A stretch of DNA of 64,000 bases from Staphylococcus saprophyticus subsp. saprophyticus ATCC 15305 = NCTC 7292 (GTDB lineage Bacteria; Bacillota; Bacilli; Staphylococcales; Staphylococcaceae), in assembly GCF_000010125.1 (NCBI RefSeq), contig NC_007350.1, positions 1,240,001-1,304,000 on the forward strand, read 5' to 3'. A program made the position numbers and the translations under genes. Shown one piece after another: positions 10,322-19,154 of the stretch (its first letter is position 1; each line of letters begins with the position of its first letter). Under the pieces are notes generated by a model. It was given only the letters and a program-made list of their open reading frames with translations. It was not told where the DNA came from and did not search any database.

Positions 10322-10348
10322 ATTGAAAAATAATACTTTTCAATTTTA
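10322..10348 (+). terminator. Weak terminator after pbpC
   Basis: attgaaaa (10322-10329) pairs with ttttcaat (10337-10344), followed by ttttat. The stem is AT-only, so it is a moderate candidate. Confidence 0.45.
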
Positions 10349-10356
10349 TAACTAAA

Positions 10357-10365
10357 TGGTATGAT
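10357..10365 (+). promoter_or_regulatory. Extended -10 promoter candidate for rpmG
   Basis: TGGTATGAT is an extended -10 (TGn plus TATGAT) about 40 bases before rpmG. No good -35 is seen at the right distance. Confidence 0.35.
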
Positions 10366-10403
10366 TAATTAGTCGTATTTTGAAAAGGTAAGGAGGAATT
10401 AGC

Positions 10404-10553
10404 ATGCGCGTAAACGTAACTCTAGCTTGTACAGAATGTGGAGAAAGAAACTACATCACTACAAAAAATAAACGTACTAATCCTGAACGTATAGAAATGA
10501 AAAAACACTGTGCACGTGATAACAAGCACACTATGCACCGTGAAACAAAATAA
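10404..10553 (+). CDS. rpmG: 50S ribosomal protein L33
   Basis: This 49-residue protein starts MRVNVTLAC and is a clear L33 of the large ribosomal subunit. It was found by reading the gap after pbpC. A perfect AAGGAGG precedes the ATG. One CxxC pair (Cys9, Cys12) is present, but the second pair is reduced to Cys36 alone (KKHCAR). It therefore does not carry the full four-cysteine zinc site of the C+ type. Staphylococci usually carry several rpmG copies that differ in zinc binding. A perfect terminator follows. Confidence 0.95.
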   Translation: MRVNVTLACTECGERNYITTKNKRTNPERIEMKKHCARDNKHTMHRETK

Positions 10554-10566
10554 TTAATATTATTTA

Positions 10567-10597
10567 AACCAGATTCTATTAGAATCTGGTTATTTTT
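10567..10597 (+). terminator. Terminator after rpmG
   Basis: A perfect 11-bp stem (10567-10577 with 10581-10591, aaccagattct/agaatctggtt) has a 3-base loop and is followed by atttttat. Confidence 0.9.
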
Positions 10598-10699
10598 ATG
10601 TGGTTTATTAAAATGAGTGAATAAATCAATTTATAATTAACATTTTAAATTTTCATAACTTAAATCTTATAAAAAAATTGTGATTCAAATTGCAGTTTA

Positions 10700-10728
10700 A
10701 TGACATTATAATTCATTAACGTTATAAT
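10700..10728 (+). promoter_or_regulatory. SigA-type promoter for the folate cyclo-ligase/gluP operon
   Basis: ATGACA (10700-10705) and TATAAT (10723-10728) are 17 bases apart, close to consensus, about 34 bases before the gene. Confidence 0.7.
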
Positions 10729-10761
10729 GATAAAAGTATGAATTACGGGAAGGTGTACAAA

Positions 10762-11307
10762 ATGGATAAAAAATTATTGAGAAAAAAACATATTGAATTA
10801 ATGAAATCTTTTATGTTAAACAAACAGGAAAAACAACGAGCAGATCAGTTTTTAGCTAATCAATTTTTTAATACCGATGAATACCGCACTGCTTCTCGTA
10901 TAGGTATTGTATTATCCATGCCACACGAAGTTAATACATATACTTTGATTCAACAGATGCTAGACGATGGTAAACAAGTATTTGTACCTGAAACAAATTA
11001 CCAATTGCGTGAAATGTCTTTTAAACATATTGACGATTTAAAGCATATTGATAAAGATGCTAAAGGGATAAATCATATAAATACAAAGACTGAAATATCC
11101 AATGAATTAGATTTATTAGTTGTTCCTGGGGTAGCTTTTAATGATAGTGGCTATAGAATTGGTTATGGTGGCGGTTACTTTGATAAATTTATCAGTACAT
11201 ATAATCAACTAACGATGAGTTTAATTTATGATTTTCAATTAAGTGACTTTAAAGTTGAAACACATGATCAACCTGTAGAAAAACTAATCATAGCGACAAC
11301 AAGATAA
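10762..11307 (+). CDS. 5-formyltetrahydrofolate cyclo-ligase
   Basis: This 181-residue enzyme converts 5-formyltetrahydrofolate to 5,10-methenyltetrahydrofolate using ATP, returning a storage folate to one-carbon metabolism. The family signature appears as LLVVPGVAFNDSGYRIGYGG followed by GYFDKF near residues 125-150. I place the start at the ATG at 10762, after AAGGTG. An in-frame ATG at 10738 lies 10 bases from the -10 element and has no SD. It is the first gene of a tightly packed run through gluP, the YqgQ protein, glk and beyond. The gcv genes downstream also use folate one-carbon units. Confidence 0.9.
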   Translation: MDKKLLRKKHIELMKSFMLNKQEKQRADQFLANQFFNTDEYRTASRIGIVLSMPHEVNTYTLIQQMLDDGKQVFVPETNYQLREMSFKHIDDLKHIDKDAKGINHINTKTEISNELDLLVVPGVAFNDSGYRIGYGGGYFDKFISTYNQLTMSLIYDFQLSDFKVETHDQPVEKLIIATTR

Positions 11308-11318
11308 TGGAGGGGAAA

Positions 11319-12776
11319 ATGATTACAGAAAAGCATTATTGGAAGTGTATTTACACTTGGATTAAATATCTAAATTATCATGTTGTACATAAAAATCAAG
11401 AAACTAACGAAGTTTGGTTAGCGAATCAACGTAAGCGTAGTATCGTTATTTTCAAATATGGAGCAAATTCAACCCAAGAAGTGAGATTTGATAAAAGCAG
11501 AATCCAAGAAAATCAGCAAGATATCAGTACTTTTCTAGGTTTTGAACCTAATAATTATGAATTGTTTATTTTTACTGATAAGCATTTTACAGATGAAAAT
11601 TTAAATGAAAATCATCCAGTAAAATTTAAGGTCAAGATAATTAGAGAAGTAGATCATATGGAACGCTTGATCCCTAATGTCTTTATCAAACAATTATATA
11701 AAAGAAATACAAAGCAAACAAAAGGGTATTATAAACAGCGTGCTTTAAATACGAATCCAATTGAAAAACACATGTTGAAGTTTTCACCAGTGACCTATGC
11801 TTTAATCATATTAAATGTTGTGATTTGGTTATTTATGGTATTGTTTTTAAATCGTTCCTCAGATTTAAAGCTTTTAGATATTGGTGGATTAGTGCATTTT
11901 AATGTTGTTCATGGTGAATGGTATCGTTTGATAACATCTATATTTTTACATTATAATTTTGAACATATATTAATGAATATGTTGAGTTTATTCATATTTG
12001 GTAAAATAGTTGAATCAATTGTAGGTCATTGGCGTATGTTCGTTATCTATTTGGTAGCTGGTTTATTTGGTAACTTTGCTTCTTTATCTTTTAATACTGA
12101 TACCGTTTCGGTAGGAGCTAGCGGTGCGATTTTTGGCCTTATTGGTGCAATTTTCACATTTATGTATATAGGCAAACAATTTAATCGTAAGCTTATCGGT
12201 CAATTATTAATTGTACTTGTCATTATGATTGGTTTATCTTTATTTATGCAAAATATAAATATCGTGGCCCATATTGGTGGATTTATTGGCGGATTATTGA
12301 TTACATTAATGGGATATTATTTCAAAACGAATAAAACACGTTTTTGGATTATTTTAATTACTATTCTTGTTTTATTTTTAGCTGCTCAGGTTAGAATTTT
12401 CACCATTAAGGAAGATAATATCTATAACAACATTATTACTAAAGAAATGAAACAAGGTAATTATGATGAAGCGAAAAATATGGTTCAACGTACAATCAAT
12501 AAAAGCTATGCAGATGATGAAACATATTATTTAAGTGGATTGATTAAAACAACACAAAATTCTAAAGCTGAGGGCATCGCATTTTGGGAACGTGGCTTAC
12601 GATATTTCCCTAATTCAGGTATCTTAAATTACCAACTCGCAATTGCAAATAGATCATTGGATAATAATGATAAAGCTAAAAAGTATATCAAAAATGCATT
12701 AAAAGCTAATCCAAATAATAGAGATTATATTAATTTAAATAAAGAATTGAGCGATAATAGTGATTCAGAAAATTAA
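11319..12776 (+). CDS. gluP: Rhomboid family intramembrane serine protease GluP
   Basis: This 485-residue rhomboid protease has a soluble N-terminal region of about 155 residues and a six- or seven-helix membrane core. A C-terminal TPR-like region follows, with a repeat pattern of the type YYLSGL and NYQLAIANR. The catalytic serine is in GASGAIFGLIG and the partner histidine in NIVAHIGGFIGG. Rhomboids cleave membrane proteins within the lipid bilayer; the substrate here is unknown. The start at 11319 follows GGAGGGG; an ATG at 11307 overlaps the previous stop and lies within the SD. The 3' end overlaps the next small gene by 17 bases. Confidence 0.91.
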   Translation: MITEKHYWKCIYTWIKYLNYHVVHKNQETNEVWLANQRKRSIVIFKYGANSTQEVRFDKSRIQENQQDISTFLGFEPNNYELFIFTDKHFTDENLNENHPVKFKVKIIREVDHMERLIPNVFIKQLYKRNTKQTKGYYKQRALNTNPIEKHMLKFSPVTYALIILNVVIWLFMVLFLNRSSDLKLLDIGGLVHFNVVHGEWYRLITSIFLHYNFEHILMNMLSLFIFGKIVESIVGHWRMFVIYLVAGLFGNFASLSFNTDTVSVGASGAIFGLIGAIFTFMYIGKQFNRKLIGQLLIVLVIMIGLSLFMQNINIVAHIGGFIGGLLITLMGYYFKTNKTRFWIILITILVLFLAAQVRIFTIKEDNIYNNIITKEMKQGNYDEAKNMVQRTINKSYADDETYYLSGLIKTTQNSKAEGIAFWERGLRYFPNSGILNYQLAIANRSLDNNDKAKKYIKNALKANPNNRDYINLNKELSDNSDSEN

Positions 12777-12957
12777 TTCATTTTACGATGTTCAGCAACT
12801 TTTAAAAAAATTCGGCTTTATTATATACTTTAAAGATAAAGTGGATATGTATGAAATGATGGAACAAGAGATAAAATCTTTATATGATTATAATCTTATA
12901 TCAAAAGATGAATATTTAAAATGCAGATTAATCATTAGTCAGAGAAGGAGTAAGTAA
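12760..12957 (+). CDS. YqgQ family (DUF910) small protein
   Basis: This 65-residue acidic-basic helical protein matches the YqgQ/DUF910 family, short cytoplasmic proteins found next to gluP and glk in Bacillales. The conserved core DVQQLLKKFG followed by a Y-hydrophobic strand is seen. No biochemical function is known. The frame begins with GTG at 12760 inside the end of gluP. No good SD is visible there, so the exact start is uncertain, but the overlap suggests coupled translation. It ends 3 bases before glk. Confidence 0.8.
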   Translation: MIQKINSFYDVQQLLKKFGFIIYFKDKVDMYEMMEQEIKSLYDYNLISKDEYLKCRLIISQRRSK

Positions 12958-12960
12958 TAT

Positions 12961-13947
12961 ATGAATAAAATCATACTAGCAGCAGATATAGGTGGTACAA
13001 CTTGTAAATTAGGTTGTTTTGATGAAAATTTAAATCGTATTTCAAAATGGTCAATTAACACGGATACATCAGATACAACGGGTTATCAATTGTTGAAAAA
13101 TATTTATAATGCTTTTGTCGCATATATTGATCAATCTGATTATACTTTTTCTGATGTTATCGGTGTTGGTATAGGAGTTCCTGGTCCTGTTAATTTTGAA
13201 ACGGGTGAAGTTAACGGTGCAGTCAATTTATATTGGACGGAACCAGTAAATGTTAGGAATATTTTCAAACAATTTGTTGATTGTCCAGTTTATGTTGATA
13301 ATGACGCTAACGTAGCTGCACTAGGAGAGAAACATAAAGGTGCAGGTAATGGTGTTGATGATGTAGTTGCAATTACACTTGGCACAGGACTTGGCGGAGG
13401 TATTATTTCGAATGGCGAAATCGTACATGGACACAATGGTTCAGGAGCTGAAATTGGTCATTTCCGAGTAGACCATGACCAACGTTTTAAATGTAATTGT
13501 GGTAAATCGGGTTGTATTGAAACAGTTGCATCTGCTACAGGCGTAGTTAATCTTGTTAACTTTTATTATCCAAAATTAACTTTTAAGTCATCTATACTCC
13601 AATTAATAAAAGAAAATAATGTAACTGCAAAAGCTGTTTTTGATGCGGCGAAAGCAGGAGATCAATTCTGCATATTTATCACAGAACGCGTTGCTAATTA
13701 TATTGCTTATTTATGTAGTATTTTAAGTGTAACGAGTAACCCTAAATACATTGTTTTAGGTGGTGGTATGTCAACTGCGGGACTTATTTTGATTGAAAAC
13801 ATTAAAACGGAATATCATAATTTAACTTTCACTCCAGCACAGAAAGATACTGAAATCGTACAAGCGCAACTTGGCAATGATGCAGGCATTACAGGTGCTG
13901 CAGGTTTAATATATACTTATGTAATTGAAAAGGAAGGTGCAAAATAA
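12961..13947 (+). CDS. glk: Glucokinase (ROK family)
   Basis: This 328-residue ROK-family sugar kinase phosphorylates glucose at C6 using ATP. The N-terminal phosphate motif [12 protein letters not shown], the ROK zinc motif [10 protein letters not shown] and the EIGHFRV segment are visible. A full catalytic aspartate region ([12 protein letters not shown]) is also present. It supplies glucose 6-phosphate from free glucose, such as glucose released by the maltose enzyme MalA elsewhere in this window. The start ATG follows GAAGGAG, and the stop overlaps the next ATG by one base, so it belongs to the same operon. Confidence 0.94.
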   Translation: MNKIILAADIGGTTCKLGCFDENLNRISKWSINTDTSDTTGYQLLKNIYNAFVAYIDQSDYTFSDVIGVGIGVPGPVNFETGEVNGAVNLYWTEPVNVRNIFKQFVDCPVYVDNDANVAALGEKHKGAGNGVDDVVAITLGTGLGGGIISNGEIVHGHNGSGAEIGHFRVDHDQRFKCNCGKSGCIETVASATGVVNLVNFYYPKLTFKSSILQLIKENNVTAKAVFDAAKAGDQFCIFITERVANYIAYLCSILSVTSNPKYIVLGGGMSTAGLILIENIKTEYHNLTFTPAQKDTEIVQAQLGNDAGITGAAGLIYTYVIEKEGAK

Positions 13948-14273
13948 TGGCAATTGTAGATGTAGTCGTTATACCAGTTGGTACAGAAGGGCCAAGTGTA
14001 AGTAAATATATTGCTGAAATACAAACGAAATTAAAAGAGTATAAAAATCAAGGGAAAATAGATTATCAACTGACACCTATGAATACTTTAATTGAAGGTG
14101 ACTTGAAAGATCTATTCGAAGTTGTGCAAGCAATTCATGAGTTACCTTTTGACAAAGGATTAGATCGTGTTTGTACAAATATTAGAATTGATGATAGAAG
14201 AGATAAATCACGTAAAATGAATGATAAACTAAAATCTGTGGAAAACCATTTGAATAATGGAGGGCAAGCATAA
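13947..14273 (+). CDS. MTH1187/YqgV family thiamine-binding-type protein
   Basis: This 108-residue protein belongs to the DUF77/MTH1187 family. The [21 protein letters not shown] start and central PMNTLIEGDL motif are typical of these small ferredoxin-like fold proteins. Some members bind thiamine, but the role in staphylococci is not established. It starts on the last base of the glk stop and ends on the first base of the next gene (taATG), so translation is tightly coupled. Position between glk and the metallo-beta-lactamase gene is conserved in Bacillales (yqgV-yqgX). Confidence 0.85.
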   Translation: MAIVDVVVIPVGTEGPSVSKYIAEIQTKLKEYKNQGKIDYQLTPMNTLIEGDLKDLFEVVQAIHELPFDKGLDRVCTNIRIDDRRDKSRKMNDKLKSVENHLNNGGQA

Positions 14274-14896
14274 TGAAAATATCAAGTTTAACTTTAGGAT
14301 TGGTCGATACAAATGCTTATTTTATAGAAAATGAGACAAATGTACTTTTAGTTGATCCTGCAAGTGATAGCGACTTGATTATTAAAAAATTAAATCAAAT
14401 TAATAAGCCATTATCTGCAATTTTATTAACGCATGCACATTTTGACCATATAGGTGCATTAGATGCTATTGTAGAAAAGTATCAAGTACCCGTGTACATG
14501 CATAAAGCAGAATTTGATTTTTTAACAGATACTCAAAAAAACGGTTCAGAAAAATTCAAACAATATGGCCTTCCACAAGTTATTAGTTCAGTGACACCAC
14601 AATCATTAACTGAAGGCCAGACAAATATTGCTAACTTTGAGTTCAATGTCCTGCATATGCCAGGTCATTCACCAGGTAGTTTAACTTTTGTATTTAAAGA
14701 TTTTGCAGTTGTAGGAGACACCTTGTTTAAACAAGGTATCGGTAGAACGGATTTATATAAAGGAGATTATGAAACTTTAGTAGATTCGATACTTGATAAA
14801 TTATTTACGCTTGAAGAGGACCTACCATTATTCCCTGGACATGGACCATATACAACTGTTGAAGATGAACAACTTAACCCATATTTGCATGGGTGA
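14273..14896 (+). CDS. Metallo-beta-lactamase fold hydrolase (YqgX, glyoxalase II-like)
   Basis: This 207-residue protein has the metallo-hydrolase motif LTHAHFDHIG (His54, His56, Asp58, His59). Further ligands sit in HMPGHSPGS, VVGDTLF and PGHGPYT. Members of this group hydrolyse thioesters such as S-lactoylglutathione or, in Bacillales, related bacillithiol adducts; the true substrate here is inferred. The ATG follows GGAGGG in the end of the preceding gene. It ends the glk-type operon. A gap of 87 bases then leads to the comG genes. Confidence 0.86.
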   Translation: MKISSLTLGLVDTNAYFIENETNVLLVDPASDSDLIIKKLNQINKPLSAILLTHAHFDHIGALDAIVEKYQVPVYMHKAEFDFLTDTQKNGSEKFKQYGLPQVISSVTPQSLTEGQTNIANFEFNVLHMPGHSPGSLTFVFKDFAVVGDTLFKQGIGRTDLYKGDYETLVDSILDKLFTLEEDLPLFPGHGPYTTVEDEQLNPYLHG

Positions 14897-14983
14897 ATAG
14901 CTTTCAATTTAACGCAAACTTTATAAGTAGATTAGAAGTAATTTATCCATCTCTTACGTGTATATAAGTAGGAGGTGGATTTT

Positions 14984-15958
14984 TTGAAACTTTTATTTAA
15001 TAATATACTTAAAAAAGCGATTAGTACAAAGGCCACTGATGTGCACTTTATTCCTTCAAATGACAAAATATATATTAAATTCAGAGTTCAAGATACGCTT
15101 GCACCAATTGAATCCATACAGCAACATATTTATTTGAAATTATTAACCTATATGAAATATCAAGCTGGTTTAGATGTGTCTAAACATAATGTTGCTCAAA
15201 GTGGTAGATATACTTACAAATTCAAGCAAATTTACTTTTTAAGAATATCCACGCTACCTTTATCTCTGGGAATAGAAAGTTGTGTTATCAGAATTGTTCC
15301 ACAGTATTTTCAAAAAGGAAGTGATACAAGTAATTTAGGTACATTATATAAATTAATGAATAAAAAACAGGGGCTTATATTATTAAGTGGACCCACTGGT
15401 TCCGGAAAAAGCACTTTAATGTATCAAATGGTCATGCATGCAAAAGAGCAGTTAGATTTAAATATCATAACAGTTGAAGATCCAGTGGAGCAGCTAGTAT
15501 CTGGAATTACACAAGTATCGATTAATGAAAAAGCAGGTATCAATTATGCAAATACTTTTAAAGCGATTTTAAGATGTGATCCTGACATTATTTTGATTGG
15601 TGAAATTAGAGATGCCATAATAGCTAAACAAGTAATGCATGCGAGTCTAAGTGGTCATTTAGTATTAACAACAATTCACGCTAATAACTGTAAAGGCGCA
15701 TTATTAAGGCTTAAAGAAATGGGACTAACGATGCAAGAAATGAAACAAGCTTTATTAACCGTTTTAAACCAAAGACTAATTACGACTTATAATAATCAAA
15801 GAAAACTTGTATATGAACAACTTACTAAAGCACAAATAAATCATTTAATAGACAATGACTATACATTACCTAGTTCATTTTCTAATTTGTCTACTCAATT
15901 AACTCAATTAGCCAAAGCAGGTGTTATTTGTGAGGAAACTATGGAGCGCTATATTTAA
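14984..15958 (+). CDS. comGA: Competence pseudopilus assembly ATPase ComGA
   Basis: This 324-residue GspE-type traffic ATPase drives assembly of the DNA-uptake pseudopilus. It has Walker A (GPTGSGKSTLMYQ), the Asp box region (ITVEDPVEQ), Walker B (DIILIGEIRD) and the His box (LVLTTIHANN). The start is TTG at 14984, 7 bases after the strong GGAGGT. The alternative GTG at 14975 lies inside that SD. It heads the comG operon, which in S. aureus is switched on by SigH and ComK. I could not identify a convincing SigH or K-box element in the short upstream gap. The 3' end overlaps comGB. Confidence 0.91.
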   Translation: MKLLFNNILKKAISTKATDVHFIPSNDKIYIKFRVQDTLAPIESIQQHIYLKLLTYMKYQAGLDVSKHNVAQSGRYTYKFKQIYFLRISTLPLSLGIESCVIRIVPQYFQKGSDTSNLGTLYKLMNKKQGLILLSGPTGSGKSTLMYQMVMHAKEQLDLNIITVEDPVEQLVSGITQVSINEKAGINYANTFKAILRCDPDIILIGEIRDAIIAKQVMHASLSGHLVLTTIHANNCKGALLRLKEMGLTMQEMKQALLTVLNQRLITTYNNQRKLVYEQLTKAQINHLIDNDYTLPSSFSNLSTQLTQLAKAGVICEETMERYI

Positions 15959-16994
15959 ATTTAAAAATATTTTCAATTTATCAGAAAAAAACAAAATAAC
16001 GTTATTGATAAAATTAAAAGATTTGTTAGACCGCGGTTATACGCTAAGTGAAGCATGTCTTTTTTTAATTCAATATACAAACATTAAAAATCGCCAATTA
16101 AAGTTGCAAATTGAAACAGAATTAAATAATGGTGCTGGCTGCGCAAAAATATTAAGGTTACTAAATTATCCTAAATCCATCGTAACGTTAATCAATTTTG
16201 CAGAAATATTTGGAGATTTAACTATTACTTTGCCACACGCTTATGAATATTTAGTAAAAAACTATAAATCGAAGCAACGCTTTTTAAAAACAATACAATA
16301 CCCCGCGTTGTTACTTATCGTTTTTTTGATAATGTTAATTATTTTAAACCATACAATCATCCCCGAGTTTCAAAATTTATATAGTAGTATGGATGTAAGT
16401 ATTTCCCCATTACAACTCTATCTATCTTTATTCATCACAAACCTCCCATCGTATTTCCTATATAGTTCAATAATTTTTATACTAATCATTTTAGGTATTT
16501 TCATCATATATAGAAAGTCATCTATAGAAATAAAGCATAAAATCCTCTTATCAATACCCATTATTTCGAAATTTTTCAAGTATTATAAAACATTTTGCTT
16601 AGCTTCTGAATTATCTTTATTTTATAAAAATGGTATAACTTTACAAAAGATTGTTGAAATATACGCTAAACAGCAAGATGAATATTTAATATTTTTAGCA
16701 AATGAAATTTCAAAAGGGATACAACAAGGATTAAATTTAAGTGAAGTATTAAAGCATTTACAGTGTTTTGAAAAAAATTTGATTATTTTTGTTGAAGAAG
16801 GTGAGAAAAAAGGGAGGCTAGAGATAGAAATGAAACTATATAGTGAAATGATACTGTCTCAAATAGAACAGTTGATTCATTTAATCATAAAGTTCATACA
16901 ACCTATTGTTTTCTCTTTAATTGCTATATTAATAGTGTCATTATATCTAGTTATTATGTTGCCTATGTTTGATTTAATGCAAACAATTAAATAA
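15930..16994 (+). CDS. comGB: Competence pseudopilus membrane platform protein ComGB
   Basis: This 354-residue polytopic protein is the GspF-type platform on which the ATPase and pseudopilins assemble. Two T2SF repeats are visible, each followed by hydrophobic helices. The membrane segments fall near residues 120-140, 155-190 and at the C-terminus. The frame is open from 15921; GTG at 15930 is preferred because AGGTG lies 6 bases before it. It overlaps the end of comGA, a coupled arrangement. The sequence is intact, with no frameshift. The start choice is the only weak point. Confidence 0.86.
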   Translation: MRKLWSAIFKFKNIFNLSEKNKITLLIKLKDLLDRGYTLSEACLFLIQYTNIKNRQLKLQIETELNNGAGCAKILRLLNYPKSIVTLINFAEIFGDLTITLPHAYEYLVKNYKSKQRFLKTIQYPALLLIVFLIMLIILNHTIIPEFQNLYSSMDVSISPLQLYLSLFITNLPSYFLYSSIIFILIILGIFIIYRKSSIEIKHKILLSIPIISKFFKYYKTFCLASELSLFYKNGITLQKIVEIYAKQQDEYLIFLANEISKGIQQGLNLSEVLKHLQCFEKNLIIFVEEGEKKGRLEIEMKLYSEMILSQIEQLIHLIIKFIQPIVFSLIAILIVSLYLVIMLPMFDLMQTIK

Positions 16995-17021
16995 TTACGA
17001 ATAGAGGAAGTTAAATCAATT

Positions 17022-17333
17022 ATGAAAAAACTAAAAATTAATAGAAATGCTTTTACATTAATAGAAATGTTACTTGTATTATTAATAATTAGCTTATTAT
17101 TAATATTAATTATACCCAATATAGCTAAACAATCGTCTCATTTGCAAAATACTGGATGTGAGGCACAACTTAAAATGATTGATAGCCAAATTGAAGCGTA
17201 TGCTTTAAAGTTTAATAAAAAGCCATCGTCTATAGAAGACTTAGTTACAGAAGGATACATTAAAGAAAATCAAAAGTCATGTAAATCTGGTGCAGCCATC
17301 ACTATTAACAATGGTGAAGCTGTTGCAAATTAA
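17022..17333 (+). CDS. comGC: Major competence pseudopilin ComGC
   Basis: This 103-residue protein is the main pilin-like subunit of the DNA-uptake pseudopilus. A short basic leader ends at Ala10, followed by FTLIEMLLVLLIISLLL. Prepilin peptidase ComC would cut between Ala10 and Phe11, leaving the conserved Glu at position +5 (Glu15). Two cysteines (GCEAQ and KSCKSG) can form the disulphide known in ComGC. ATG follows GAGGAAG. The end overlaps comGD by 23 bases. Confidence 0.94.
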   Translation: MKKLKINRNAFTLIEMLLVLLIISLLLILIIPNIAKQSSHLQNTGCEAQLKMIDSQIEAYALKFNKKPSSIEDLVTEGYIKENQKSCKSGAAITINNGEAVAN

Positions 17334-17769
17334 AAGCGCATTTACTTATATAGAAATGCTTTTTGTGGTCTGTATTATTAGTTTACTCTTATATTTCCAA
17401 CTATTTAATATCAGTGCTTTCGATACTAATAATAACAAAATAGAACAGCGTAAAATTAATAATTTAATTATGCAATTCAACTATATTAAATCTAAAGCGA
17501 TTAAAGATAACCAATCAATTACACTGGTCTTTAATGATTACTCTAATAAAATTATTATTAATGAACAATTCCCCTCTAATAAAAGCGCCAAAGCAATAAT
17601 ACTCCCTTTAAATAGCTTTATACATCCAAGAACAAATTTGAAATTTATAACATTTAATAAAATTGGAGAAACAAACAAATTTGGAAGTGTCTACCTAAAA
17701 ACGAATAAAAATCTTTATAAAATCATATTTCATATTGAAAAAGGACGTATTAGATATGAGAAAATTTAA
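17311..17769 (+). CDS. comGD: Minor competence pseudopilin ComGD
   Basis: This 152-residue pseudopilin has a type IV prepilin leader: basic residues, then A/FTYIEMLFVV with the +5 glutamate. It is a minor subunit thought to prime the pseudopilus. I take ATG 17311, where the S. aureus homologue also begins in the overlap with the comGC end. Downstream GTG 17314 and TTG 17323 are also possible. The soluble C-terminal half has the family ending IFHIEKGRIRYEK. It overlaps comGE by 14 bases. Confidence 0.87.
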   Translation: MVKLLQIKSAFTYIEMLFVVCIISLLLYFQLFNISAFDTNNNKIEQRKINNLIMQFNYIKSKAIKDNQSITLVFNDYSNKIIINEQFPSNKSAKAIILPLNSFIHPRTNLKFITFNKIGETNKFGSVYLKTNKNLYKIIFHIEKGRIRYEKI

Positions 17770-18049
17770 TGTTAATGCCTCGTTATTGATGGATAGTCTT
17801 TTATCTTTTTCAATTATCACACTGATTTGTATCTTATTTATACCTATGATATTGCAATTAAAGTTGGATATTCAACACAAAAGCCATGAAATAGATCTAA
17901 CTAGAATATTACTTAATTCACTTTACCACTATAAAAGACAGGAATTGAAAAGTGGAATTATGATTGAAGATTATAGCGTTAAAATGAGTAACGACAAAAT
18001 TTGTGTTTTCAAAAAGGGAGAAGCATATGAAAAATGTTTCTTCAAATAA
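17756..18049 (+). CDS. comGE: Minor competence pseudopilin ComGE
   Basis: This 97-residue protein has a short basic N-terminus followed by one hydrophobic helix (about residues 9-33) and a soluble tail. It lacks a clean FTxIE motif; NASLLMDSLL takes its place with an acidic residue at about the +5 position. Assignment as ComGE rests on position between comGD and comGF and on size. ATG 17756 has AAGGA ten bases upstream. It overlaps both neighbours. Confidence 0.78.
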   Translation: MRKFNVNASLLMDSLLSFSIITLICILFIPMILQLKLDIQHKSHEIDLTRILLNSLYHYKRQELKSGIMIEDYSVKMSNDKICVFKKGEAYEKCFFK

Positions 18050-18470
18050 ATTTAGAGCTTTTACATATATAGAAGTCTTGTTTGCACTTTTTATAACTAT
18101 ACTCATTTTTTCAATATTACCCGCATTAATTAGAACGACAGGCACCATCAATGAGCAAATTATGAATGCTCAAGAAGTAGATTTGGCATTTTTCTCAAGA
18201 GATTTGACACAAGATTTAATTAAAGAAAATGCTTATGTTCTTAAAAATCAATCCGATGAACACCATATTGTAATTAGAAATAAACAGAGAAACATCATTT
18301 ATGAATTTAAAAATAACAAATTAATTAAAACGTTAGATGGAAAAGGAAACATTACTACATTACATAATGTTGTTAGTGCAAAGTTCAAAATTGTTAATGA
18401 TAAATCTGTAGTAATTAATTTTAAAATTTTTGAGAAAGGTATTTATTATGAAAAGAAAATTGTTTTCTAA
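18027..18470 (+). CDS. comGF: Minor competence pseudopilin ComGF
   Basis: This 147-residue protein has a prepilin leader ending in Ala11, then FTYIEVLFALFITILIF with the +5 glutamate, and a beta-rich soluble domain. The ATG at 18027 has AAAGGGAG 6 bases upstream and lies inside the end of comGE. It is a minor pseudopilin of the comG operon. Its end overlaps the next small gene by 23 bases. Confidence 0.86.
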   Translation: MKNVSSNKFRAFTYIEVLFALFITILIFSILPALIRTTGTINEQIMNAQEVDLAFFSRDLTQDLIKENAYVLKNQSDEHHIVIRNKQRNIIYEFKNNKLIKTLDGKGNITTLHNVVSAKFKIVNDKSVVINFKIFEKGIYYEKKIVF

Positions 18471-18642
18471 TCATCCTGCTTATATGTATCCTTTTATGCT
18501 AGTCATATTTATGCTATATTTATCTTTAATTACGATTTATACATTTCAAATTGGATTACAATTAAAAATCTTAGATAATATTGAATCGTATTATAAAGAT
18601 CAAATAAACACATACATAAAAAAGGAAGTTAGTTTTGAATAA
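18448..18642 (+). CDS. Small membrane protein in ComGG position
   Basis: This 64-residue protein has one hydrophobic segment (about residues 12-35) between a basic N-terminus and a charged tail. It occupies the place of comGG, but it is about half the length of B. subtilis ComGG and I see no sequence signature. The ATG at 18448 has AAAGGT 7 bases upstream and overlaps comGF. It overlaps aroK by 8 bases. It may be a shortened ComGG that interacts with the other minor pseudopilins; that is inference from position. Confidence 0.7.
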
Positions 18643-19147
18643 TAAAATAGAACCACTCATACTTATTGGATTTATGGGAACAGGTAAGACAACTTTGGGT
18701 CAATTTCTAGCAAGTAATAATCAACTCTCCTATATTGACTTAGATGAACATATAGCAATACAGGAAAATAAATCTATCCCTGAAATTTTCGAAGCCATTG
18801 GTGAGCAAGGATTTAGAAAATTAGAAAATGAATATCTACAAGAATGTGTTCAACGTTATGATATCATTTCAACCGGCGGTGGTATAATAGAAGGCGATGA
18901 ATCATTCCGAATATTAAAAGAACAGCCAAAAGTAATCTGGTTAGATTGTGATATAGAAATTCTTTACAAAAGAATTAAAAATGACAGCAATAGACCAAAT
19001 GCAAATAATAAATCGTTATTTGAATTAAAAAGCTTGTATTCATCTAGGGTTTCAAGATATAATGAAATCGCATTCATAAAAGTAAATAGTAGTCAATCTC
19101 TTTCAGATTTACAAAATGATATCATGGAAGCGATTGTTTGCGAATGA
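18635..19147 (+). CDS. aroK: Shikimate kinase
   Basis: This 170-residue kinase phosphorylates shikimate to shikimate 3-phosphate in aromatic amino acid synthesis. Walker A is GFMGTGKTT (residues 12-20). The substrate-binding DLDEHIA and FRKLENE and the glycine-rich STGGGII motifs are all present. The start is TTG at 18635, 6 bases after AAAGGAAG and overlapping the previous stop codon. Thus a biosynthetic gene is cotranscribed with, or translated from the tail of, the competence operon. The glycine riboswitch begins just after its stop. Confidence 0.92.
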
Positions 19148-19154
19148 TCAGTAT

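Noticed and set aside
14897-14983. SigH or ComK promoter elements before comGA
   Set aside because: The gap is only 87 bases. I looked for K-box pairs (AAAA-N5-TTTT) and SigH-like boxes and found nothing better than the AT-rich background.
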